Assembly: GCA_003520545.1 (NCBI GenBank)
Contig: DOUP01000248.1
Location: 1 to 10,227 of the forward strand
DNA length: 10,227 bases
From: Maritimibacter sp.
Lineage (GTDB): Bacteria > Pseudomonadota > Alphaproteobacteria > Rhodobacterales > Rhodobacteraceae
Reading direction: 5' to 3'
Below, one piece after another: positions 1-8,129 of the stretch (its first letter is position 1; each line of letters starts with the position of its first letter). The translations under genes were made by a program, and so were the position numbers. Below the pieces are notes generated by a model. It made no database searches, was not told the DNA's origin, and saw only the letters and a program-made list of their open reading frames with translations.

Positions 1-698
1 AAGATGCCTCTGCGGAACAGGCCGCCGCGCTGGAAGCTCTGCTCACGCGCCGCCAAGCCCGCGAGCCTGTGTCCCACATGCTTGGCAAACGCGCGTTCTA
101 CAATCACGACTTCATTGTCACCGCTGACACGCTTGATCCCCGTCCCGAGACCGAAACCTTGGTCGCCAACGCACTGGGCGCGCGCTTCACTACAGTGCTC
201 GACATGGGCACAGGAACCGGCGCAATAATCCTGTCACTATTGGCCGAATCTCCGAACGCAAATGGCATCGCAACCGACCTCTCCCCTGCCGCCTTAAAAG
301 TTGCGGCGCAAAACGCCGAAGCCCTTGAGGTGACCAATAGGCTGACTCTCCTCGAAAGCGATTGGTACGCCGCAGTGGACGGCACCTTCGACCTCATCGT
401 CTCCAACCCGCCTTATATCGCCGCCGACGAGATGCCGACGCTCAGCCCCGAAGTTCTCGGTTACGACCCTGAACGCGCACTGACACCGGGTGGGGATGGA
501 TTGGAACCCTACCGGATTATCGCGGACCACGCGCCAAGCTATCTTGCGCCGGGTGGCCGACTGTTGGTCGAGATCGGACATCGGCAGGGGCCTTCCGTCG
601 CCGAAATCTTCTGTGCAGCGGGTCTTGAAGACGTGAGAGTTCATCCCGATCTTGATGGGAGAGATCGTGTTGTCGCGGCAAACGCCCGCTCGTACTAA
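1..698 (+). CDS. prmC: PrmC/HemK release-factor glutamine N5-methyltransferase, 5'-truncated by the window
   Basis: PrmC transfers a methyl group from S-adenosylmethionine to the glutamine of the GGQ motif in peptide release factors RF1 and RF2, in the cytoplasm. The reading frame is open from base 3 and ends at TAA 696-698, giving 231 visible residues. The family is usually about 280, so roughly 50 N-terminal residues lie outside the window. The segment REPVSHMLGKRAFYNHDF matches the conserved end of the PrmC N-terminal domain. It is followed by the SAM-binding loop DMGTGTGA (bases about 201-224) and the catalytic NPPY motif (bases 405-416) that holds the substrate glutamine. The ATG at 69 is internal, because the family sequence continues upstream of it in frame. 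prfA usually precedes prmC, but that cannot be seen here. No clear terminator follows. NPPY plus the REPV.(h/y)(i/m)LG context favours PrmC over PrmB or other N-methylases. Confidence 0.95.
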   Translation, partial: DASAEQAAALEALLTRRQAREPVSHMLGKRAFYNHDFIVTADTLDPRPETETLVANALGARFTTVLDMGTGTGAIILSLLAESPNANGIATDLSPAALKVAAQNAEALEVTNRLTLLESDWYAAVDGTFDLIVSNPPYIAADEMPTLSPEVLGYDPERALTPGGDGLEPYRIIADHAPSYLAPGGRLLVEIGHRQGPSVAEIFCAAGLEDVRVHPDLDGRDRVVAANARSY

Positions 699-918
699 CG
701 GTTTCATAGGGTTTTATCGCCACAAATGAGCGAAAACCTAGTGTTTGCCGCCAAATGGCGTAGAATCACCTTGTCAGGCCGGAACCAGCATGTTTAGTCA
801 TGTATAGCACCTGACGAGGCCCGCCTCTCGGTGCGACAAGCCGACAAGCCGGACCAATTTGGCGCAGCTGGCAGCTGCGAGGTTCGAGAGCCAAAATTCA
901 GGCTGGATACAGGAACAT
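699..918. other. Gap between prmC and the DUF4167 gene, with small palindromes and a tandem repeat
   Basis: This 220 bp gap holds no convincing gene. It contains a tandem 8-bp repeat (CGACAAGC at 834-841 and 842-849), a short palindrome CCAATTTGG (854-862), and the larger palindrome listed separately at 863-879. TTGTCA at 771-776 resembles a -35 box, but no good -10 lies 16-18 bp downstream, so I do not call a promoter. The gap is long enough to hold the promoter and leader of the DUF4167 gene. Confidence 0.5.
863..879. repeat. Palindrome CGCAGCTG-G-CAGCTGCG upstream of the DUF4167 gene
   Basis: Two perfect 8-bp inverted arms (863-870 and 872-879) flank a single G, ending 39 bp before the DUF4167 start codon. 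As RNA it would fold into a six-pair stem with a five-base loop (UGGCA). It could be a protein-binding site or a leader hairpin. Nothing else in the sequence tells which. Confidence 0.45.
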
Positions 919-1578
919 ATGAGACCTTCGAAATCACGTTCGCGCGGCAAGGGTAACCGTAACCGCTCCCCTTCAAACAACATCAACCGGGTCTTCGACA
1001 GTTCCGGTCCGGAGGGCAAGGTGCGCGGTACGCCGCAGCAAATCATCGACAAGTATGGTCAACTGGCCCGCGATGCGTCGCTTGCCAATGACCGGGTCGC
1101 CAGCGAAAACTTCCAGCAACACGCGGAGCACTACGCGCGTCTGTTGTCGGAAGCGCAGCGCGACATGGAAGCCAAGCGTCAACAGAACCAAGGCAACCAG
1201 CAGAACAATCAAAACGGCAACGGCGGTCAGAACAACAACGGCGGTCAGAATAACGACGGTCAGCAAGCCAACACCAATGGTCAAAACAACGGCCAACAGG
1301 GTGGTGGCAAGCCGAGCAAAGCCGACCGTGACGCGCAGCGCCGCCAGGAAAAGCAGCAAAAAGAGCGCTTCTCCGATCCCGGCGCGACCGATCAGCCCGA
1401 TGTGATCGAAGAGGACGCGGCTGACCGGGAGAGCGGTCTGGTGGAGACACCGGAAGAAAAGCCGAAGAAGAAACGCGCCCCGCGCAAGCCGAAGGCCGAA
1501 AAGGCGCCGAAAGAAGACAGCGCCCAGATCGAAGCCCCGCTTGGCGACGGCGACGGGACGACTGAAGCGGCGGAGTAA
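919..1578 (+). CDS. DUF4167 family protein with Gln/Asn-rich centre and basic C-terminal tail
   Basis: The product is a 219-residue, probably cytoplasmic protein with no signal peptide or membrane segment. Residues about 1-85 (starting MRPSKSRSRGKGNRNR and including NNINRVFDSSGPEGKVRGTPQQIIDKYGQLARDA as consecutive pieces) match the DUF4167 domain of alphaproteobacteria, whose molecular role I do not know. Residues about 88-130 are low-complexity Gln/Asn/Gly, residues 131-150 are highly charged, and residues 178-200 are a Lys/Pro/Arg-rich tail (KPKKKRAPRKPK). The tail ends in an acidic stretch. The basic N-terminus and tail suggest nucleic-acid binding, but this is inference. ATG 919 is chosen because the family begins MRPS and AGGA (911-914) lies four bases upstream. 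An in-frame TTG at 859 has no support. A strong terminator follows 20 bp after the stop. Confidence 0.88.
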   Translation: MRPSKSRSRGKGNRNRSPSNNINRVFDSSGPEGKVRGTPQQIIDKYGQLARDASLANDRVASENFQQHAEHYARLLSEAQRDMEAKRQQNQGNQQNNQNGNGGQNNNGGQNNDGQQANTNGQNNGQQGGGKPSKADRDAQRRQEKQQKERFSDPGATDQPDVIEEDAADRESGLVETPEEKPKKKRAPRKPKAEKAPKEDSAQIEAPLGDGDGTTEAAE

Positions 1579-1599
1579 ACCCGCTACCGGTCGGATGAA

Positions 1600-1631
1600 A
1601 AAACGCCCCGGAGTTCTCTCCGGGGCGTTTT
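1600..1631 (+). terminator. Intrinsic terminator of the DUF4167 gene
   Basis: A ten-pair GC-rich stem (1604-1613 with 1618-1627) closes a TTCT loop. It is flanked by AAAA (1600-1603) and TTTT (1628-1631), which extend the pairing. It starts 25 bases after the DUF4167 stop. The run of six A on the other side means it could also stop minus-strand transcription. Confidence 0.9.
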
Positions 1632-1678
1632 CCTTGACGACACGTGGTTTTCGTTGATCTTCTCCGCGCCGGGCACAA

Positions 1679-1705
1679 AAAAGGCCGCTCTGAGAGCGGC
1701 CTTTT
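1679..1705 (-). terminator. Intrinsic terminator of the peroxiredoxin gene, probably bidirectional
   Basis: Eight pairs (1683-1690 with 1694-1701) close a TGA loop, extended by A/T pairs on both sides. On the minus strand the hairpin lies 19 bases past the peroxiredoxin stop codon and is followed by a run of T (complement of the A run ending at 1682). The plus side also has TTTT, so it probably works both ways between the two convergent genes. Confidence 0.88.
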
Positions 1706-1724
1706 GGCGTTTTAAGTCAAATAG

Positions 1725-2270
1725 TTAGGCGTCAGCTTTCGCGTTTTCCTTGAGCCAGTTCAGCACCGTTTCGGGGCTGGATTCGCCGTAGGGATCTTCG
1801 CCGTGGTTGTCTTGCATCCCCGGCTCGACGAAGAGCGCTTCGAGAACGCCGTCGTTCACGATGGCAGCATAGCGCCAGGAGCGTGCGCCGAAGCCCAAGT
1901 TATCCTTGGCGACGAGCATCCCCATCTCCTTGGTGAATTCGCCGGAGCCATCGGGGATGACTTTCACGTTCTCAAGCCCCTGGTCCGCGGCCCATTTGTT
2001 CATGACGAAGCTGTCGTTCACGGACATGCAGTAAATTTCGTCGATGCCTTCCGCCGCGAAGTCACTGAAGCCCTTTTCAAAGCCCGGGAGCTGGTAGGTG
2101 GAGCAGGTCGGGGTGAAGGCGCCGGGGAGCGAGAAGAGGACCACGCGCTTGCCCTTGAAGTAATCGTCCGAAGTCATGTCCTGCCAACGGAACGGGTTCG
2201 GGCCGCCGACGGATTCGTCGCGGACGCGGGTCTTGAAAGTTACGAAGGGAACCTTGTCGCCAACTTGCAT
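1725..2270 (-). CDS. Prx5-type peroxiredoxin (AhpC/TSA-redoxin family)
   Basis: The enzyme reduces hydrogen peroxide and organic hydroperoxides through a peroxidatic cysteine, using glutathione/glutaredoxin or thioredoxin as electron donor in related proteins. The 181-residue protein carries PGAFTPTCS, with peroxidatic Cys56 and the family Thr/Pro of the active-site loop. A second cysteine, Cys81 (IYCMSVND), is at the site conserved in bacterial Prx5 proteins. Arg in FGARSWRYA is the expected active-site arginine. No fused glutaredoxin domain is present, so the reductant is encoded elsewhere. The start has a good ribosome site: AGGAG on the minus strand (2277-2281), six bases before ATG. The gene is convergent with DUF4167 and lies downstream of katG, but a terminator-like hairpin separates them, so it probably has its own promoter. 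Its nearness to katG and oxyR fits a peroxide-defence role. Confidence 0.94.
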   Translation of the reverse strand: MQVGDKVPFVTFKTRVRDESVGGPNPFRWQDMTSDDYFKGKRVVLFSLPGAFTPTCSTYQLPGFEKGFSDFAAEGIDEIYCMSVNDSFVMNKWAADQGLENVKVIPDGSGEFTKEMGMLVAKDNLGFGARSWRYAAIVNDGVLEALFVEPGMQDNHGEDPYGESSPETVLNWLKENAKADA

Positions 2271-2301
2271 GGGAAACTCCTGCTAAATCTGGTTTGACCA
2301 C

Positions 2302-2325
2302 AACTGTCGGGAATCGCCCGCAGTT
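2302..2325 (-). promoter_or_regulatory. Hairpin or operator in the peroxiredoxin leader
   Basis: AACTG (2302-2306) pairs with CAGTT (2321-2325), and inside it CGGG (2308-2311) pairs with CCCG (2317-2320) around a five-base loop, with one bulged T. It lies 32-55 bp upstream of the peroxiredoxin start. On the minus strand a TTATAA/TATAAA element (around 2325-2331) sits just before it and could be a -10 box. No good -35 is seen 17 bp further up, which would suit an activator-dependent promoter. The structure is seen. Its role as operator or 5'-leader hairpin is inferred. Confidence 0.4.
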
Positions 2326-2479
2326 TATAATGCTTCTAAAACCATACCTTCCCGCTGGCCTCAATGCTGCGGTTGCGAAAAGCGGTGCATAACGGCCATG
2401 TCTTTGGGGGAGTGATAAAAAATCGAGCGGTGAGGGTGCGTCCGGCCAAGCGATGTGGCGCTGCGGCGCTGCCAACGAA

Positions 2480-2508
2480 AAGGGGCGCTAGCCGTAGCTG
2501 CGCCCCTT
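2480..2508 (-). terminator. Probable intrinsic terminator of katG
   Basis: Bases 2480-2488 pair with 2500-2508 (core GGGGCGC with GCGCCCC). An inner AGC/GCT helix and one bulged base lead to a four-base loop. On the minus strand it begins 42 bases after the katG stop and is followed by TTTT. The T tract is short, so efficiency is uncertain. Confidence 0.65.
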
Positions 2509-2550
2509 GTCGCCGGTGCCGCGTGGTTTGACCGCGGCCCGAACGGTTGC

Positions 2551-4746
<2,196 letters not shown>

Positions 4747-4854
4747 AATAATCCTCCGCTAAGTTGAGCCGTTATCCGGCCTTTGACTAGAAAAGGCGCA
4801 GGGGCTGGCCGCCCGAACGCCGGAGTTGATGAAAGGATGATTGCCGAGAAATCA

Positions 4855-4883
4855 GATAAAGGAAAATTGCAACTTCGGATCAA
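4855..4883 (-). promoter_or_regulatory. Candidate katG promoter
   Basis: On the minus strand TTGATC (complement of 4878-4883) and TTTATC (complement of 4855-4860) are separated by exactly 17 bp. This would leave a leader of about 100 bases before katG. The -35 overlaps the LysR-type palindrome. The match to consensus is only moderate and other start sites are possible. Confidence 0.3.
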
Positions 4884-4886
4884 TTT
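4864..4886. promoter_or_regulatory. Putative OxyR operator, AAATTG-N11-CAATTT
   Basis: A perfect inverted repeat with six-base arms (4864-4869 and 4881-4886) and an 11-base spacer fits the T-N11-A rule for LysR-type regulators. It lies 14 bp upstream of the oxyR ATG in the katG-oxyR gap, a position suited to autoregulation and to control of the divergent katG. A second, smaller repeat, TGATT-N7-AATCA (4838-4854), lies next to it on the katG side and could be an accessory half for an OxyR tetramer. The repeats are seen. OxyR binding is inferred. Confidence 0.6.
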
Positions 4887-4900
4887 GATAAGCTGTGGTT

Positions 4901-5827
4901 ATGAATATTACGCTCCGACAACTGTCATATCTCGTCGCACTCGCGGAAGAGCGGCATTTCGGACGCGCCGCCCAGCGCGTTCACGTCACCCAACCCGCGC
5001 TCTCGACACAAATACGAGAACTTGAAGACCGTCTTGGCGCGCCGCTGATCGACCGGTCGGATCGGGAATTTCGCCTGACGCCCGCGGGGCGCGACGTGCT
5101 CGAAGGTGCGCAGCGGATCATGCAAGAGGTCGAGAAGATCGAGACCCAGGCCCGGTGGCAGGAGGGGCTTTCGGGCCGTCTGAAGCTGGGAATCATCCCG
5201 ACGGTGGCGCCGTATCTGCTGCCCGTGGCGCTTCCAAAACTCAGAATGCGCGACGTGACCCTGGACCTGCGCCTGACCGAAGCCAAGACCGAACGGGTGT
5301 TGGATGCGATGGCCGACGGTGCGCTGGATGCGGCCGTGGTCGCGATCCCGGCGGGAATGCCCGGCTTGATCGAACGCCCACTGTTCAAGGACCGGTTTCT
5401 GCTCGCTGCATCCCGGCCTTTCGTGGAAACCATTGTGGCGCGCGGGGAACGCCCCGAACCGGCAACGCTCAACCCAAATGCTCTGCTGCTTCTGGACGAG
5501 GGTCATTGCCTTGCCGATCAGGCTTTGGAGGTCTGTGGCACGCGGCGTGACGCAACCCGGGTCGATCTGCGGGCCTCGTCGCTGCCGACGCTCTGCGGGA
5601 TGGTGGCCGCCGGGTTCGGGCAGACGTTGTTGCCGGAAATTTCGCTCGCCAAGGAGTGCGCGGCGGCCCCGGACATGGACGTGATGACCTTTGCCGAAGG
5701 GCAGCCCCACCGCACCATCGGGCTTGTGCGCCGCGACCTGGGCGGGCCCGATGCATGGTTCACCGAATTGGGCGACATCCTGACCCAGGCCGGGCAGGAG
5801 CTTCTGGGCCATGACGCCGCTGCATAG
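4901..5827 (+). CDS. oxyR: Hydrogen-peroxide-sensing LysR-type regulator OxyR
   Basis: OxyR forms an intramolecular disulfide when exposed to hydrogen peroxide and then activates antioxidant genes. The 308-residue protein has the LysR winged helix-turn-helix at residues about 1-60 (LRQLSYLVALAEERHFGRAA, then TQPALSTQIRELE) and a periplasmic-binding-like sensor domain from about 90 to 300. The two redox cysteines are present as Cys203 (in DEGHCLADQ) and Cys212 (EVCG). Their nine-residue spacing equals Cys199-Cys208 of E. coli OxyR, which makes the assignment firm. ATG 4901 is preferred because MNITLRQL matches the usual family start. An in-frame GTG at 4895 would add two residues. No clear Shine-Dalgarno sequence is visible for either. 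The gene is divergent from katG, its likely target. Confidence 0.95.
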   Translation: MNITLRQLSYLVALAEERHFGRAAQRVHVTQPALSTQIRELEDRLGAPLIDRSDREFRLTPAGRDVLEGAQRIMQEVEKIETQARWQEGLSGRLKLGIIPTVAPYLLPVALPKLRMRDVTLDLRLTEAKTERVLDAMADGALDAAVVAIPAGMPGLIERPLFKDRFLLAASRPFVETIVARGERPEPATLNPNALLLLDEGHCLADQALEVCGTRRDATRVDLRASSLPTLCGMVAAGFGQTLLPEISLAKECAAAPDMDVMTFAEGQPHRTIGLVRRDLGGPDAWFTELGDILTQAGQELLGHDAAA

Positions 5828-5899
5828 CCGATCACGACCTTTCACGGTGACAATAGGCCCCACGAAGCGTTATGTAGGGCGCGAATTGGAGGCAAACCC

Positions 5900-6850
5900 A
5901 TGCGTGATCTGAAAATTCCGGCCAGCCGCCATCCCGAAAAGGCGCACCGCCCGGACAATGCCCAACCCAAGAAACCCGACTGGATTCGTGTGAAAGCACC
6001 GGGTGGCAAAGGCTATCAGGACACGCACAAGATCATGCGCGATCATGGCTTGTCGACGGTGTGCGAAGAGGCCGGATGCCCGAATGTCGGCGAATGCTGG
6101 TCGCAGGGCCACGCCACCATGATGATCATGGGCGAGATTTGCACCCGTGGCTGCACCTTCTGCAACGTGGCCACGGGCCGCCCCGACGCGCTCGACGCCT
6201 TCGAGCCGGGGCGCGTGGCCGATGCGGTCAAGAAGCTGGGTCTGAACCACGTCGTCATTACCTCGGTCGATCGTGACGACGTGGCAGACGGCGGGGCGGA
6301 GCATTTCGCCATGACCATCCGCGCGATCCGCCGTCATGCGCCTGACACCACCATCGAGATCCTCACCCCCGACTTCCTGAAATCCGACGAAGGCGCCTTG
6401 GAAACCGTGGTCGCCGCGAAGCCGGACGTGTTCAACCACAACCTCGAAACCGTGCCGGGGCTTTATCCGACGGTGCGGCCCGGCGCCCGGTATTTCCACT
6501 CGTTGCGGCTTTTGCAGCGTGTGAAGGAGCTTGATCCGACGATGTTCACCAAGTCGGGTATCATGGTGGGGCTGGGCGAGGACCGCCAGGGCGTGATGCA
6601 GGTCATGGACGATATGCGTGCGGCCGACATAGATTTCCTCACGATCGGGCAATATCTCCAGCCCACGCCAAAGCATCACCGCGTGGATCGTTTCGTGACC
6701 CCGGACGAGTTCAAGGCCTACGAAGATGCGGCTTACGGCAAGGGGTTCCTCATGGTGTCGGCCACGCCTTTGACCCGCTCGTCCTATCATGCGGGCGACG
6801 ATTTCACGCGGCTCCGGGCAGCGCGTCTGAAAAAGCTGGGGCAGGCGTGA
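5900..6850 (+). CDS. lipA: Lipoyl synthase (radical SAM)
   Basis: LipA inserts two sulfur atoms into the octanoyl group on the lipoyl domains of 2-oxoacid dehydrogenases and the glycine cleavage H protein. The 316-residue length is typical. The auxiliary 4Fe-4S cluster motif CX4CX5C is Cys55, Cys60 and Cys66 (CEEAGCPNVGEC). The radical SAM motif CX3CX2C is Cys81, Cys85 and Cys88 (CTRGCTFC). The conserved C-terminal RSSYHAG supplies the serine ligand of the auxiliary cluster. A GGAGG (5888-5892) lies seven bases before ATG. The 72 bp gap after oxyR probably holds its promoter, although I cannot assign boxes with confidence. The stop codon overlaps the start of the thioesterase gene. Confidence 0.98.
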   Translation: MRDLKIPASRHPEKAHRPDNAQPKKPDWIRVKAPGGKGYQDTHKIMRDHGLSTVCEEAGCPNVGECWSQGHATMMIMGEICTRGCTFCNVATGRPDALDAFEPGRVADAVKKLGLNHVVITSVDRDDVADGGAEHFAMTIRAIRRHAPDTTIEILTPDFLKSDEGALETVVAAKPDVFNHNLETVPGLYPTVRPGARYFHSLRLLQRVKELDPTMFTKSGIMVGLGEDRQGVMQVMDDMRAADIDFLTIGQYLQPTPKHHRVDRFVTPDEFKAYEDAAYGKGFLMVSATPLTRSSYHAGDDFTRLRAARLKKLGQA

Positions 6851-7263
6851 CGGACGCCGAAGTCGAAGCGCGCGGGCGGGATATCCTGTCGCGGCAGCCG
6901 TTTTCGAAATCGCTCGGTGTCGACATCGTCTCGATGGGTGTCGGGCGCACGGCCTTGCGGATGCCGATCCACGAGGGGCTGACCCAGCATCTTGGCATGG
7001 TGCATGGCGGCGTGATCGCCACGCTGGCCGACATGGCGCTGGCCTTCACCGGCGGTCCCGTCATGGGCGATGGCGCCGTCACCCAGGAGTTCAAGATCAA
7101 CTATCTACGCCCCGGCGTGGGCGATGCTCTCCTGGCGCGCGGCGAGGTTGTCGCGTCAGGCAGGAACCAAGCCGTTGTGCGGGCCGACGTTTTCGTGATC
7201 GCCGAGGGCACGGAGAAGCTCTGTGCCTCCGCGCAGGGCACCATCATGCGCGCGGCGCGCTGA
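6847..7263 (+). CDS. PaaI-like hotdog-fold thioesterase
   Basis: This 138-residue protein has the single hotdog domain of the PaaI/YbgC-like acyl-CoA thioesterases. The central motif HLGMVHGGVIATLADMA (residues about 43-59) is the family signature, with HGG at the turn before the long hotdog helix. FKINYLRP and the later beta strands follow as expected. Such enzymes hydrolyse acyl-CoA or acyl-ACP thioesters; the substrate cannot be read from sequence. The start is GTG 6847, sharing GTGA with the lipA stop, so the two are almost certainly co-transcribed and translationally coupled. GGGG and AGG stretches just upstream could serve as ribosome site. The product might clear acyl thioesters related to lipoate or fatty-acid metabolism, but this rests on gene position only. 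Confidence 0.88.
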   Translation: MTDAEVEARGRDILSRQPFSKSLGVDIVSMGVGRTALRMPIHEGLTQHLGMVHGGVIATLADMALAFTGGPVMGDGAVTQEFKINYLRPGVGDALLARGEVVASGRNQAVVRADVFVIAEGTEKLCASAQGTIMRAAR

Positions 7264-7273
7264 GAGCGCGCCG
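7253..7273. terminator. GC-only hairpin on the thioesterase stop codon
   Basis: CGGCGCGC (7253-7260) pairs perfectly with GCGCGCCG (7266-7273) around a five-base loop that contains the TGA stop. It is very stable but has no T tract on either strand, so it is not a classic intrinsic terminator. It may pause polymerase, protect the 3' end, or separate the convergent thioesterase and Flp-like genes, which are only 36 bp apart. Confidence 0.4.
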
Positions 7274-7299
7274 GCTTACGCGATTGCGGGCAGGGCGGA

Positions 7300-7872
7300 T
7301 CAGTTCCCGGCCCAGGATTGGACGTTCCGCGTGCCGCCCCATTCGTCCACGTAGCTGCCGTTTGCTCCGATCGCGGACACGTGACCATTCACGGAATAAT
7401 GCGTGCCCGTGTTCGACGTATAGACCACCCCGTTTTCTCCCGGCGACATCATCGGGTTGTCGAGGTTAAAGCCGTCAGGAGCGTCGGACCGGGCTGCCGA
7501 CAGAGAGATCGACCGCGCGAGCGCGTCGTTTCCGCCTGCTTGGGACGCGCCAAGACCCCAGTAATTTCCGGCGTACATACCGTTCCAGTCGGTTTGGTCC
7601 GGGGCTTCCCACGGCGTATCGCCGCCGCCATCTTCGCCAAAGGACGCGTCGCCGTTGCCGAGATCCTCACCACTGGCGCCGGATGATTGGCCACCCGTGA
7701 CCTCCATCGCCGCAAGCGCGGCCGCGCTTTTGCTGGCCAGTGCCAAAGTGCCATCCGAGACCGTCGATACGACGCCGAGGCCCATCATCATCACCGCTCC
7801 GGTGAGAACGACCCAATCGACCGTCACCGCACCTGTTTCGTCGCGCAAGATGCGCGTGATTGCATTTTCCAT
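7300..7872 (-). CDS. Flp-like prepilin-type protein with long unrecognised C-terminal region
   Basis: The 190-residue product begins with a short charged leader (MENAITRILRDETG) followed by AVTVDWVVLTGAVMMMGLGVV. This resembles the class IVb (Flp/Tad) prepilin start: glycine before the cleavage site, an acidic residue (Asp19) at position +5 of the mature chain, and one hydrophobic helix at residues about 16-38. The same GAVTVDWVVLT pattern is common in Rhodobacteraceae Flp-like proteins. Ordinary Flp pilins end soon after the helix. This one continues with a Gly/Ser/Asp/Glu-rich linker (residues 58-90) and an aromatic, Asn/Gly-rich region (95-190, ending QSWAGN) that I do not recognise. There are no cysteines. 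No tad, cpaA peptidase or other pilus genes are adjacent. The ribosome site is weak (GAGAGA about ten bases upstream). It may be a surface-exposed pseudopilin or a membrane-anchored small protein. Confidence 0.75.
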   Translation of the reverse strand: MENAITRILRDETGAVTVDWVVLTGAVMMMGLGVVSTVSDGTLALASKSAAALAAMEVTGGQSSGASGEDLGNGDASFGEDGGGDTPWEAPDQTDWNGMYAGNYWGLGASQAGGNDALARSISLSAARSDAPDGFNLDNPMMSPGENGVVYTSNTGTHYSVNGHVSAIGANGSYVDEWGGTRNVQSWAGN

Positions 7873-8060
7873 AGGTTTTCTGTCTCTCTAAGCAGCAGAC
7901 CACGTCGGCCCGTTCACCGAGCTTTTTTCAGGTGACTGCGGCAAATTTTTTACAGTTTGGTGAGGCCGAATTGACCTTATTGGGGCGGTTTCGTGGCCGC
8001 ATACAGAAAAACGCCCGTTGTTTGGACTATTTATGCGCCTTTGGAACCGTTGCCCCCGAA

Positions 8061-8099
8061 TTCAAAGAATTGCGGTGGAATGCCAAATAATTCTCTGAA
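8061..8099. repeat. Inverted repeat with 11-bp arms and 17-bp spacer
   Basis: TTCAAAGAATT (8061-8071) and AATTCTCTGAA (8089-8099) are reverse complements at ten of eleven positions. The AT-rich arms and lack of a T tract suggest a regulator-binding site rather than a terminator. It lies about 190 bp upstream of the Flp-like start. Confidence 0.5.
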
Positions 8100-8117
8100 A
8101 AACGCGTGTTTAGCTTC

Positions 8118-8129
8118 CCTGACGTCAGG
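8118..8129. repeat. Perfect 12-bp palindrome CCTGACGTCAGG
   Basis: A complete dyad without spacer, 41 bp past the cytochrome stop on the minus strand. It could be a compact operator for a dimeric regulator. As RNA it gives only a four-pair stem, so it is a poor terminator. Confidence 0.4.

Larger units (their letters stand above)
2282..2550. other. Gap between peroxiredoxin and katG
   Basis: About 270 bp without a credible gene. It holds the peroxiredoxin leader hairpin, a tandem 8-bp repeat (GGCGCTGC at 2457-2464 and 2465-2472) and the katG terminator. A perfect TATAAT on the plus strand (2326-2331) has TTGACC 26 bp upstream, which is too far for a normal promoter, and there is no plus-strand gene for it to serve. 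Confidence 0.5.

Noticed and set aside
69..698. prmC as a complete gene starting at ATG 69
   Set aside because: The frame stays open upstream to base 3, and the residues there (REPVSHMLG context) match the conserved PrmC region, so the gene is cut by the window edge.
2294..2331. A plus-strand promoter from TTGACC and TATAAT
   Set aside because: The two boxes are 26 bp apart, well beyond the usual 16-18, and no plus-strand gene lies downstream before oxyR.
4783..5025. An 80-codon plus-strand frame running across the katG-oxyR gap into oxyR
   Set aside because: It overlaps the start of oxyR in another frame, covers the operator, and has no recognisable content.
4925..5863. A 312-codon minus-strand frame opposite oxyR
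   Set aside because: OxyR is clearly the real gene, with HTH and redox cysteines. The opposite frame is low-information His/Arg/Gly-rich sequence.
5870..6790. A 306-codon minus-strand frame opposite lipA
   Set aside because: LipA motifs are complete on the plus strand. The opposite frame has no domain and arises from codon bias.
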